This document shows, in pieces, positions 44,890-55,019 of a stretch of DNA of 64,000 nucleotides. Below the pieces are notes generated by a model. That model ran no database searches and was not told the DNA's origin. It saw nothing but the letters and a program-made list of their open reading frames with translations. The stretch lies in NCBI GenBank assembly GCA_009667805.1, contig CM019064.1:73654400-73718399 (forward strand). The letters run 5' to 3'. A program made the position numbers and the translations under genes. The DNA comes from Leptobrachium leishanense (taxonomy: Eukaryota; Chordata; Amphibia; Anura; Megophryidae). How positions within the stretch are numbered: position 1 is the stretch's first letter; the number at the start of each line of letters is the position of its first letter.

Positions 44890-46834
44890 GAATAGGTGCA
44901 AAACCAGTTTTCTGCATAGATATTAGGCTAACATTCTATTGACATTATATTCTGGCAGCTGACGTGCTTGCAGTCTCATTGTGATTGTAATTTCTAAGCA
45001 AGATTATGACCATCTTTATTTATCTAAGTAATGAAAATACCAGCATAGCTAAAAAAAGTAATTACTTACACAATTAAGAAATAAAGCCCTTTTGATTATA
45101 ATACAGGAGAACAACAATCAGATTCTGAAACGGAATGCTGCGAAGGTGTGAACTGGTAACAGGACGTGAGAGCACAGGTTGATAGGCACACAACAACTAC
45201 AAGGAATACTGAAGAGGCTTGATGTGGAAGCATACCAGGCGTCTACAAAGCCAAAGACAAAACTTACAGGACCACAGGAAAAAACACAAATGTGTTGAAG
45301 AATTAATACACCCACAAGGAAACAGTGAAACAGTACCCCGAGAATAGCTGTATTGTTCCCCTGTCATATGAGACATCCATGTTTAAATGGCACAAAAATT
45401 GTGTGTTTATGGGGGGTGATTGACACTATGGGGTCAATAAAATAGTGTCTGTGGTACCCACTAATAATATCTAATTTGTGTGATGTCATATTGGTGAATT
45501 ATTTGTTGAGCTGTCAAGTGTGGTACCTGGATGGACAACCACTTAAACTCATTCTGCTCTTGCATATATTCCCACCAATTCTGTCTCTGCTTTTCAATGA
45601 TTCATATTCAAAGCCCAGAATCCATTTAAACTTTTTTATCATAAGAATTAGCATTGCAGTTTTTGTGTTTCTTTGGGAAGCATAGAGTGGAGATACACCA
45701 CTTAGCTCCAATCTGACCATGATTTGAAAACCTCATGATTCTCATAATGATCTGAAAATACACATGCAAACATATCGGAAAACAGACATATTGATTAATA
45801 GATGTGCATTCCAAGAAAAAGAAAATTGACTTCAACTTCATACAACAAATTCACTCTCTGCCAGTGATACACAAAAGGACAATCATTTATTTCCAAGTCA
45901 GCTCATACTATAAAAAGCTTAAGGGTACTAGGTCAAACATGAAAGAGAAAGATGTCCCTGCGTCTAGTGAGAATAGGGGAAACAAAGAGGAAAAAAGGCA
46001 AAAATATGAAAATAAGCATGGTGGTATAGAAAGCATTGCATCCTGTATTCTCTCTGTTTGTAAGGGATAAGCAATATACATAATACTGTATAGGTAAAAT
46101 ATGCATAAAGGTACTCAATCAAAACATGTAAATGTTTAATATCATAAATTAAATTATTAATTTATTTGTCTAGCACTGAAGAAAAAGTTTACATTGTGAT
46201 CAAGCCAGTTTGTACTACTTGTTACTTTTTTCTTATGAATACTATGCGTATTTTATTTTTAAAAAAATCTAAATATAAGATACAACTTAAAATGTCATAG
46301 TAATGGCACAATATTGTGGTGTCAAGTCAATATATTACAAAGGGCCGTGCCAATATCAAAACACTAATATGATAACTCATGTGAATTTTAGCATAATTTT
46401 TTCAAGCATAAAAATATAATAATAATGGAGAAATCGTGCGACGTCCTGGATCCATGGACAAAAAAAATGCACTGTAAAAAATATTGTGCTGTGTCTACTC
46501 AAAAAAATTGAGGCAACTATTTGCATCAGCTTTTTAAGTACTGTCAACTAAACTTATTTTTGTCTGACTTATTAGACGTTTCATATTTTCATATTGTAGT
46601 TTTTAAGTAAAGCCAACTCAATTTTTTCAGTTTCAGTCACAAAAAAAGCAAACATTAGAGAAAACAGTCTCACACAGTAAGCCAATATGCAAGAGACAAT
46701 GGGAGTTACGCATTCTGTTTAGTAAACTGTTTAGAAATGAAAAAGAAAGAATATTTAAATAGACACAAGAACTATAAAGAATTACAAAAGAACAACCCTC
46801 TACCAATCAAGCGTCAGCATTAGTAAGACATTAA
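44890..46834. other. No recognised feature
   Basis: AT-rich DNA. Short open frames (for example 45804-46070) are lysine-rich by composition and not credible. Confidence 0.4.
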
Positions 46835-47368
46835 CATGGTTATTCAAAGAGAGCAGAATTGGCCACAAAATTTCACAGAACGGTGAATTTCCCCATACGG
46901 TGCAATTTCTTGGCCATGCAGCTATTCACCCAAATATTGGCGAATTGCCAGCAAAATATGGTGATCTTTGGCAGCAGTGATATCCCCATAGACAAGTAAA
47001 GGTTAATCTATTCAGAGACACCGAACAGCCCCGAAATGTCAGTGAAATGCCCTGATTTTTAGTGGTTTCATTTGACAGGTTTAATCAGGCGAATCCCATA
47101 GGTTTCAATGTAAAAAAAAAACCCCCACTTTTCTTAATTATTGATTCAAGGCTTTATTCTTTTCATTTGCAGCAAAAAGTCTCTTTATTAATTTAGGAAT
47201 TTTTGGGCATTTTTCCCGATATTTTCGGTGGAATTATTTTTTCAGATTTCTTTTTTAAATGACGTTTTTTTTCTGTTACGGACTTTTTTATTAATATTCA
47301 TAAGACCTAATACATGTATATTGTTTCCAGGCATTTTCATGCAGCAGTTTTTTGCAAACACCTTTTAA

Positions 47369-48604
47369 CCCTTTCGCTGCTGAGGGTTTTCCCGCCCCTG
47401 TGCTGAGGTCATTTTTACCGGTTTTGCTCATCATGTTTAAACGTGTTTTGAAGGCTTATTTTAGTATATGACCCAGACATATTATATATCGTTCTTTCCG
47501 TCAGACTCGGTAGATTCATAATATGTCATTATTATATGTATACGTTATGTCATGTCTGTATATTATAACAAAAAAATGCAATAAAATTGTATTTTCAATA
47601 ATTTACAATGTGTAAAGTGTTTTTTTTCACATTTTAACATGCGAGCAATTGCGGTTATATTTTTTATGGGGTGCGCTTGTTAAAAAAATTAGAGATGGGG
47701 TCTCGCTACATTTTTTTTTGGGGAAAATTACACTATTTTTAACAAACGCACCGCATACAAAAATCGTTAGTGCAGCATCATTGTTCACATTATAATTGAA
47801 ATGGGAACAATATTGCTGCATTAACGAAACAAAAAGAAAAAAAAAAGTGTTTTATTTTTTTATAATTTTTTTTTAAAATCTTTTATTTTTATTTTTTTCC
47901 TTTTTTTTTTTTTTGACAAACTTTTTCACTTTCATGTTTGGTATCGTTGGAACGGCCATGCTCTGGCCGATCCAACCATACCAAACATTAACCCCTAACT
48001 GCCACGGATCGGGAGATAGGGAGTTCCAATGAACTCCCTATCTCCACAGTTGGTGGCAGTTAGGGGTTAAGTCCAGGACTGGCGTCATCGTGCTACGCAC
48101 GATGACACCAGTCCTCAGGGGGAGTTCCCGGAGGCTTGGCCGACATCCAAGATGTCGGCCAGCTCCGGGAAAGGATCGCGAACCGGCGCTTTTCAGCGCC
48201 GATTCGCGATCCAGCTCCCCAGGGGTTAATGCCAGGCACCATTTGGAAGGGCAGGCTGTGCCCTTCCAAATGATGCCTGGGTTAACCCCCGCAGACCCGC
48301 CGATCAGGAGGGAGAGAGGTCCGAAGGACCTCCCCCCCTCCCTTTCAGGCGCCTCCTCCGCACATGCGGGGGGGGGGGCGCCTGAATTAGGTGTCATCGC
48401 GCTGCCGCGATGACACCTAATTCCGGCGGCTGCGGTCCCGGATGCGCGGCTGACATCGAGGATGTCAGCCCGCACTGGGGGGGCCAGCAATCGGCCGGAA
48501 CCCGGCCGAACGCTGACCCCAATGGGAGGACGCGCTCAGCGCGTCCTCCGCATACCAGCGGTAATGCTGAGGACGCGCTGAGCTCGTCCTCAGCATTGAA
48601 GTGG
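47369..48604. mobile_element. TTAA-target multi-hairpin element nested in copy C
   Basis: TTAA lies at 47365-47368 and 48605-48608. The left end CCCTTTCGCTGCTGAGG and the inverted right end CCACTTCAATGCTGAGG match the ends of the short element at 53417. The first 560 bases are AT-rich; the last 670 are GC-rich and consist of eleven hairpins in a row (47934-48597). No reading frame is credible, since frames on both strands read through the same palindromes. Confidence 0.85.
47934..48597. repeat. Chain of eleven consecutive hairpins
   Basis: By eye the stems are 47934-47988, 47989-48069, 48075-48115, 48125-48171, 48173-48212, 48232-48280, 48308-48343, 48346-48384, 48384-48423, 48446-48473, 48527-48547, with a terminal stem at 48563-48597 that includes the element end (so eleven internal plus one terminal). 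Arms are 10-25 bases, often perfect, for example AGGACGCGCT/AGCGCGTCCT and GTCATCGCG/CGCGATGAC. Nearly every base of the 664-bp stretch is paired. Confidence 0.85.
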
Positions 48605-49121
48605 TTAAAAGTTTCAGGTTTTTTATTTTTTCATTTTGTTTTACCTGTTCGTCGGCATGTCGTCTTTTTTCCGGCTGCAGGTCGATGCTCTGTTCGGCAG
48701 GTCATCTGCTTTTTTTGGATCGATTCAGCGGTTTTGCGGCGGATTGTCGGATGCATTCAGCAGGATTTTAGTAGTTTTTTGGAATGATTCTGTGTTTTTT
48801 TTGGATCGGTTCGGAGGGTTTTCAGTGGTTTTTCGGATTGATTCGGTGGTTTCTCGGATTGATTCTGCGGATTTGCAGCATTTTTTCGGATCGATTCGGT
48901 GGCTTGTTTCCTGCACTTCGGGGACCCTGCGGTGAATGCTGAATTCACGGTAGGCTTGGTGAATCGGACTAGCCGAAGTGCAGGGAACGGGAGAGCACCG
49001 AAATATCACTGAAATTTCTGTGCTCTCTGAATTACCCTGTAAATGTAAAAACCCACTTGTTACTACAGCTTCTCTGCTATTCCAGCCAAGTGGCAAAACT
49101 CCATTACAGCTCGGTTGTTAC

Positions 49122-49340
49122 CAGGGCCGGACTGGCCTACCGGGATACTGGGAGGTATCCCGGTAGGCTGCTGCCATAATTGTGCTGCCCGCAGCATCAC
49201 TAGAGAAACAGCGGCTGGTACTAGTGGCTAGCGGCCGGTCAGCAGCGGCCGCTGGCCGGTCAGCAGCGGCCTGCAAGTGCGACTGCCGGCCAGCAGCAGC
49301 CAGCGGACTGGCTGCCGCTTGTCAGTGCCTGCGGGCTTCG
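49122..49340. mobile_element. hAT-type left terminus (CAGGGCCGGACTGGCC) and GC-rich repeat
   Basis: CAGGGCCGGACTGGCCTACC is a known type of hAT terminus in vertebrates, followed by a GCGGCCG(C/G)TGGCCGGTCAGCAG tandem repeat (49221-49310). No matching right end found. A second copy of the same terminus (CAGGGCTGGACTTGCC) is at 50707. Confidence 0.5.
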
Positions 49341-49958
49341 GGCGCTGGTGAGTGACTCCGGTCGTGACGTTACGGCAGGTTATTGTATATTTGTACTGCC
49401 TATAATTTGTATTTGGAGTCAGCAAGAAAGGAGCAATTCCAATGTAGCTCAGTAATGTGATATGCAGACACAGGGTACCTTGATTATGTAGCTGTGGTAC
49501 TCAAGCATCTTTGCAAAGTTAGGAAAAGTGGTCATATCAAATACATACATTTCAACCCTAGCTTAAACTTAACCAGCGCTGTTGTAAAGTTAAAAACTCC
49601 TTATACTATAATGGTTTTGGTTATGGTTACACCATGGTTGGAAAAAGAGGTCATTGTTTTTATTGGCTGTATAATGGTATACTTAGTAGGACCCATGACT
49701 GGGATTGGAAACTTCAACCAACTCTCCCCTACACAATAATGTGTAGAGTCTCTTACCTTTTCACTGATTGTAATCAAAGAGTTCTCAAAACTCTATATTG
49801 CAATCATGGTGCATGCCCAAGCTCCATTCTACAGTAGCGAGTGAGGAATCTTTAATCTGTATTGTATGTATTCACCAAACATATGCATATTCCTCTTTAT
49901 GCTTACCTTATTTACATTCTACAGTTTTCTATAAATTATTTTACATTTGGTACAAGTC
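49341..49958. other. No recognised feature
   Basis: AT-rich spacer. It contains ACCAGCGCTGTTGTAAAGTT near 49572, resembling the hairpin arm at 38796-38835, possibly a fragment of the same repeat. Confidence 0.35.
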
Positions 49959-50637
49959 TGTCATGGGAACCATGCAAGGATTGTAGGTGTGAGCCTAATG
50001 TGCAGTGAGCCATTAAGTATGCAGGTTAAGAGGTTCAAACAAGATATTTATTATAAACAAAACAGCAAAAATAAATAAAGCTTCGCTGAGCAGAAAATAC
50101 TGAACTGAAATGATAAAGTCCAGAGCAAGGTATCAGATATAGGGTGAGCCAGTCTCGTAGTCAGGTATCAAGCAGTAATCGTGGGGTATAGAGAACAGAA
50201 TATCCAAAGTCCTTAGCCAGAGGTCATACACGTGAATTCAATATGGGAACTGAGTAGCAAAACAACTGGGTTTACCGGTAGAGTAGGGGTAGTCCAAAAG
50301 GATCATAAATCGGGTACAGATGAAGGTCCAGAGGGAAACAGATAGGGGGTACAGCAGGTCCAGAAACCAGGAGCTTTTCCAAAGACAGGTCAGCGTGGTG
50401 CAAGGTTCAAACTTCAATGGGGAAGTGAAGCACATGGGGTGTGTCCTCCTTATATACAGGGAAGTTGGCCAGGATGATCTGCAGGTGATGGTCTGATTAG
50501 AATACACGAAATCAAAGTACAGAACTGAGCGTGGGAAAAAACAACAAAGTCCTGGAATCTGGATAGAACAAGCAGAAAAAGAAAACAAAAAAGGTGCAGA
50601 GGGTACAGGTCATGACAGCACCCCGGTGACCATGACA
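49959..50637 (-). mobile_element. Solo LTR, 679 bp, TSD AAGTC
   Basis: The plus-strand ends are TGTCATGGG and GACCATGACA, inverted TGTCATGG termini. The pentamer AAGTC flanks it exactly (49954-49958, 50638-50642). On the minus strand a TATA box (TATATAAGG, 50448-50456) and an AATAAATATC polyadenylation signal (near 50043-50052) are in the right order, so the LTR reads leftwards. No internal region. Confidence 0.9.
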
Positions 50638-50642
50638 AAGTC

Positions 50643-51057
50643 CTTGCTGTTACCTGTGATGATCAATAAAAAAGATTGTATCAGAAATGCATACATTGTA
50701 TATTTTCAGGGCTGGACTTGCCAAAAGGGCACATTGGTCAAATACCCAGAAGATCAAGTCTAACAACCAGCCTATGTATGGGCTGGGTTACTAGTAGGTA
50801 CTAGGAAGTGGGATGATTGAAAAATCTGACTACCTGTAGCTGCAATAGTTAAAAAAAAAGCATTTTGGTCGCAGCTGCATGAATAACAACTTTGATTAAT
50901 GCAGATGGTGATCAGAGACTCAAACCCCACCAAAGGCTCACCTTAACCCCACCTGTACTATATGCATGCGTCCTGTCTGCTGGATGTAGCAACAAGCCAC
51001 CCATAATCATGCCCTGTTTAGAGTATGCAACTCAGTACATTTTGGACTGTGTGTTTT
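50643..51057. other. Mostly unassigned; hAT-type terminus at 50707
   Basis: CAGGGCTGGACTTGCCAAAA at 50707 resembles the terminus at 49122. Nothing else recognised. Confidence 0.35.
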
Positions 51058-51762
51058 TTTATTTATTTACTTATAAAGTATTTTACCAGGAAAGATACAT
51101 TGAGATTTCTCTCATTTTTAAGTATGTCCTGGGTTGAAGAACATTGAAATGTTTACAGTCGGTACAGAAATACAAAGTAATACATTCTAGATATTAAAAA
51201 CTCCATCACTCCCACCTTGCAGTCCATCACTCCCACCTTGCAGTCCATCACTCCCACTTTCCAGTGCTCTCCTCCTGTTTCCACCCCCAACCCTTCTAGA
51301 TTGTGAGTTCCCACGGGAATAAGGCCCTCATTTATTCTTGTACTGGTTTGACAAATGTTGTTCAATGTATTGTTACCCTGTCTGTATTGTGCCCATTGTA
51401 CAGCACTGCGGAATATGCTGGAGCACTATAAATAAAGATTAATAATAAAAACAAAAGCACAAATATACAGATTAACACAGAAAGTAAATCTGTAGGAAAT
51501 ATAGTCACTATGTTACATGTTTACAGGTGTATTCTGTATCGAGGTATATTAATAGAGATCTCTTAAGTGACTTTAAACTGGGGGAAGATTTGATGGTGTC
51601 TGGGAGGTTATTCCATAGTTGTGGTGCTCTGTAGGAAAATGAGGATCAAGCCACTTTCTTTTTGTATTGTGGTATTGCAAGTAAGGTGCAGGTTCTGCAT
51701 CGGAGGTTATAGGATGAGGGAACTGCTGGGGGAAGCAGCCTATTCAGGTAGGGTGGTAGCTT
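51058..51762 (-). mobile_element. LINE family A, 5'-truncated, split by an L2-like tail
   Basis: The tail (ATTTATTTACTTATAAAG) and ACCAGGAAAGATACATTGAG mark the 3' end on the minus strand. After the insert at 51201-51446 it continues through the 3' untranslated region into the last codons of ORF2 (antisense of the LWN-x-LP block near 51600), and stops at about 51762. It matches 10029-10540 throughout. Confidence 0.85.
51201..51446 (+). mobile_element. L2-like LINE 3' end inserted in LINE family A
   Basis: It runs from three copies of a 21-bp unit (CCATCACTCCCACCTTGCAG, 51202-51262) through TTCTAGATTGTGAGTTCCCA and CAGCACTGCGGAATATGCTG to ATAAATAAAGATTAATAATAA. Flanks are ATATTAAAAA before and AATAATAAAAAC after, a probable short duplication. 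The tail is the same type as at 3853 and 52619. Confidence 0.8.
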
Positions 51763-52618
51763 TTATATTCACAACCTTAATGTTAGTGGAATCCAGGAAA
51801 CCAAACACCTGTTAAAAAGTGTTGTTTACATATGAAAATCTTCAGTTCAGACACAACCACCTCACATACATGGATACATTCATTATTACCCAAAAATATA
51901 CATTTGTGTAAACACACAAAAAAAAATATTTCAACTTGTTACGTGTTCTGTTACCTGCAGATATGTTTATTGAAGTCACACAAGTCGTTTGAGTAGTGTA
52001 ATGCTACATTATGGATTTCTAATAGCGCCAAGCATGAATCCGACCGACATAAATACATCTGCAATAAGATACCTGCTACCTTTCCATTACAGATACTGAT
52101 AAATGCCAGTTTTCTGCAGTTTGGTTTTGAAAGGGTTAAGAAGGTGTTTCTATATTTTTGCAAAAAAAATAGTGCAGATAAATTTTACATTGTAACAAAT
52201 AGGGAATTGTAACCTAATAATGAGCGAGTTTTTATTCCCCTTAATGTAAATGCCTATACAAATTACTGAAATGTTAGTTACACAGTGCAAGAAAGCAATT
52301 CAGTAAAATAATGAAAAGGAGGTAAATGTGCCTTGTAACAATTAGCTTTTAAAATTGCCAGGCATCACAATTAGCTTTGTTGTGCTAGTGGTAATCTGAA
52401 TGGGCTTATCGTGTTAATAGTTTGTTGAAATAAATATAAAAACAGCCCTATTAGCATTTTCTTTCAATGAGTTTCCATTAGCAAGTTCAACACCAGTGCA
52501 TGACAGTGGAAAGATGGTTTAGGAAAGTTTACAATGCAGGGTACCTCCAGACAACATGTCCTTTCTTAGTCTCCCTGACAGTAACAGCAAATGAATGAAC
52601 TGTATAGAAAACCACATA
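51763..52618. other. Unique DNA; possible conserved non-coding DNA
   Basis: The stretch 52190-52500 contains ACAATTAGCTTTTAAAATTG, CATCACAATTAGCTTTG and CCCTATTAGCATTTTC. These TAATTAG-type homeodomain-like words are dense and non-repetitive. This is the best visual candidate for a conserved non-coding element in the window, but unproven. Confidence 0.35.
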
Positions 52619-52800
52619 TTATTATTATTATTCTTTATTTATAAAGCGCCAGCATATTCCGCAGCGCTGTACAATAGGCACAGTATAGACAGGGTTACAA
52701 TACATTGAACAACATTTGACAAACAGTACAGGAAGAGATGAGGGCCCTATTTCTGTAGGAACTCACAATCTAGAAGGGTTGGGGTTGGAAACAGGAGGAG
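52619..52800 (-). repeat. L2-like LINE 3' end
   Basis: The plus strand starts with (ATT)5 and CTTTATTTATAAAGCGCCAG, then GCATATTCCGCAGCGCTGTA, and ends near AACTCACAATCTAGAAGGGT plus 40 bases. It is the best-preserved copy of this tail and a typical 5'-truncated insertion. Confidence 0.85.
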
Positions 52801-53114
52801 AGGACTACAAGGTGAGTGTCATGTGCCTTGCCGCCGGCGCCGCAAGAGAACTAAGAACAAGTTGCCTGATAGTGGTAAGAGTAGCAGTGGCCCTCCTGAA
52901 AAGCCTTGCTGAGCTAGAAACCAGGTGCTAGCTAATGCCTTCCAAATTTTCCTCTACAAAAGAGGACCACACCTATTCCAAAATGCTTCTGCATTAACCT
53001 AGTGTTCTCCTCACTAGCAAGAAGCTACCTCCCGTTCCTGATACCTGCTTAGATCCTTGTTGCATCCTGTCTTCTCCACGTTATTATCTGCAGATAACCC
53101 CTCTACAGTTTCCT

Positions 53115-54075
53115 GCCTCAAAGATCTTCTGCTACAGATCCTGTTTAAAGATATTCTGCTACAGATCCTGTTTAAAGATACCTGCTACAGATCCTGTTTA
53201 AAGGTATTCTGCTACAGATCCTGTTTAAAGATCTCCTGCTACAGATCCTGTTTAAAGATCTCCTGCTACAGATCCTGTTTAAAGATCTCCTGCTACAGAT
53301 CCTGTTTAAAGATCTCTGCTACAGTTCCTGTTTAAAGATATTCTGCTACAGTTCCTGTTTTAAAGATCTCTGCTACAGATCCTGTTTAAAGATCTCTGCT
53401 ACAGTTCCTGTTTTAACCCCTTCACTGCTGAGCCATTTCACGTTTTTAAAAAAACACATTTCTCTTTTTTTTATTATTATTTTTTTTTCTTTACATTAAA
53501 CATGGTCATGTGTGGTATCATTGGAAAGGCCATTCTCTGGCCTTTCTAATGATACCAAACATGACCCTGCTAGCTGAAAATAGTCGGGAGATATCGTGGT
53601 TCAAACAAACCACTATCTTTCCTTAGGAGTCAATAAAGGACGTTCCCCACACGTCCTCAGCAGTGAAAGGGTTAAAGATCTCTGCTACAGTTCCTGTTTT
53701 AAAGATCTCTGCTACAGATCCTGTTTTAAAGATCTCTGCTACAGATCCTGTTTAAAGATACCTGCTACAGTTCCTGTTTTAAAGATCTCTGCTACAGTTC
53801 CTGTTTTAAAGATCTCTGCTACAGATCCTGTTTTAAAGATCTCTGCTACAGATCCTGTTTAAAGATACCTGCTACAGATCCTGTTTTAAAGATCTCTGCT
53901 ACAGATCCTGTTTAAAGATCTCTGCTACAGATCCTGTTTAAAGATCTCTGCTACAGATCCTGTTTAAAGATCTCTGCTACAGATCCTGTTTAAAGATCTC
54001 TGCTACAGATCCTGTTTAAAGATACCTGCTACAGTTCCTGTTTAAAGATACCTGCTACAGTTCCTGTTCTAAAGA
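53115..54075. repeat. 26-bp tandem array, about 27 units, interrupted
   Basis: Units read AAAGATCTCTGCTACAGATC then CTGTTT, with variants (TTCCTG for ATCCTG; TACC for TCTC; an extra T). A TTAA MITE (53417-53671) has inserted at the TTTTAAAG of one unit. Variant order suggests higher-order duplication of unit pairs. Open frames here are repeat translations. Confidence 0.92.
53417..53671. mobile_element. TTAA-target MITE, 255 bp, short relative of the multi-hairpin elements
   Basis: The left end CCCCTTCACTGCTGAG and the inverted right end CCCTTTCACTGCTGAGG are bounded by TTAA (53413-53416, 53672-53675). It holds two hairpins: 53504-53566 (GGTCATG...CATGACC) and 53586-53622 (GGGAGATA...TATCTTTCC), the counterparts of the first two hairpins at 47934. 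Confidence 0.9.
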
Positions 54076-54163
54076 TCCTCTTCCATCCCAGGACCCTCTG
54101 CATTCCCAGGACCCTCTGCCTGCAAATAACTCTCTGCTTTTGTTTTCTATTTTCCCTAAGACC

Positions 54164-54703
54164 TAGGCTTGTGCACCGATTTTTTTTTTTTTTTTTTTTT
54201 TCAGTTCGATTCGATTTTTCGGATTTTCAAACTTTTCGATCCGGCTCGTTTCGACGGATTTCTGTTTCGATTCGGTTCGGCTCGACTCGTTTTTCGTGTA
54301 CATTTTTTTTGGGAATATCGACCATTTTTCATATTTTCGTGTCACTTAGCTCGTTTTTTGTATCGACTTTTCGTGATTTCGGAAATTTTCGTTTTTCGGA
54401 ATTGTACATGTTTCCGGAATATCGACCATTTTTCGTATTTTCGTGTCACTTTGCTCGTTTTTTGTATCGACTTTTCGTGATTTCAGAACGTCTGTTCTCC
54501 TCGTTTCAAAGCAATAAATTTCGATTTGACACATTTCAAGTCCATTCGAAAATTCCGAAAATATTTCGTTTCGGCTCGGAAAACTTTTCGGATCTGCTAT
54601 TTTCGGCTCTAAAAATTTTCGGAAAATCGGCCGCATCCGGAAACACGAATCGGGAAATTTCGTGAAAATTCCGAAATTCCGAAACCCGAAACGCACATCC
54701 CTA
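54164..54703. mobile_element. hAT-like TIR element, TAGRGATGTGCA family, 540 bp, TSD CTAAGACC
   Basis: It starts TAGGCTTGTGCACCGA and ends AACGCACATCCCTA. CTAAGACC flanks it exactly (54156-54163, 54704-54711). The interior has a 22-base T-run and a 105-bp direct repeat with GGAATATCGACCATTTTTC at about 54311 and 54417, then many TTTCGG/CCGAAA words. The 164-codon frame here is a repeat translation rich in F, S and R. Confidence 0.92.
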
Positions 54704-54711
54704 CTAAGACC

Positions 54712-55019
54712 TTCCTTCAGTCTCCATTCTCCTAACTATATCTCTCTCCATACCTGGCCTAACGCTGCTCTACTTCCTATTTCTATCTACTTTTATGTAT
54801 TTAGTATAGTTTTAGTCTTCTCTTTTCTCTACCTTTTTCTCTCAGCTTGCCTATTACTTAATCTTATTGCTGGTTATTACTGTCTTCCCTTCCTGTCAGT
54901 ATTACCCAGGTCCTTGATATTTGTTTAATGCCTTTATACCTTACTCCTAATAAATCCTTTTGTTTATATATCCTTCTCTGTATAAATCATTGCACATTGG
55001 GTTTTAAACCTGCCACCCC
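54712..55019. other. Pyrimidine-rich DNA, no feature recognised
   Basis: Left of the L2-like LINE 3' end; part of it (TAATAAATCCTTTTG near 54950) could be an LTR or LINE tail. Confidence 0.3.

Larger units (their letters stand above)
46835..49039 (+). mobile_element. GGTTATTC-ended TIR element (PIF/Harbinger-like), copy C, TSD TAA
   Basis: It starts CATGGTTATTCAAAGAG and ends CTCTCTGAATTACCCTG. TAA is present on both sides (46832-46834 and 49040-49042), the TWA duplication of PIF/Harbinger elements. The 5' block has CGGTGAATTTCCCC and GGCGAATCCCATAGGTTTCA; the 3' block (48608-49039) is a degenerate GGATCGATTCGGTGG repeat followed by GTGCAGGGAACGGGAGAGCA. A TTAA element occupies 47369-48604. 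Removing it leaves about 970 bases, similar to copy D. Confidence 0.8.

Noticed and set aside
48038..48490. 150-codon frame on the minus strand (and shadows on the plus strand)
   Set aside because: Covers the chain of hairpins. GC-rich palindromes give open frames on both strands, and no motif is seen.
53057..53862. Plus-strand frames of 88-92 codons with repeated CYRSCLK
   Set aside because: Translation of the 26-bp tandem array.
54171..54665. 164-codon frame rich in F, S and R
   Set aside because: Lies within the 540-bp hAT-like element and translates its TTTCG repeat and T-run.
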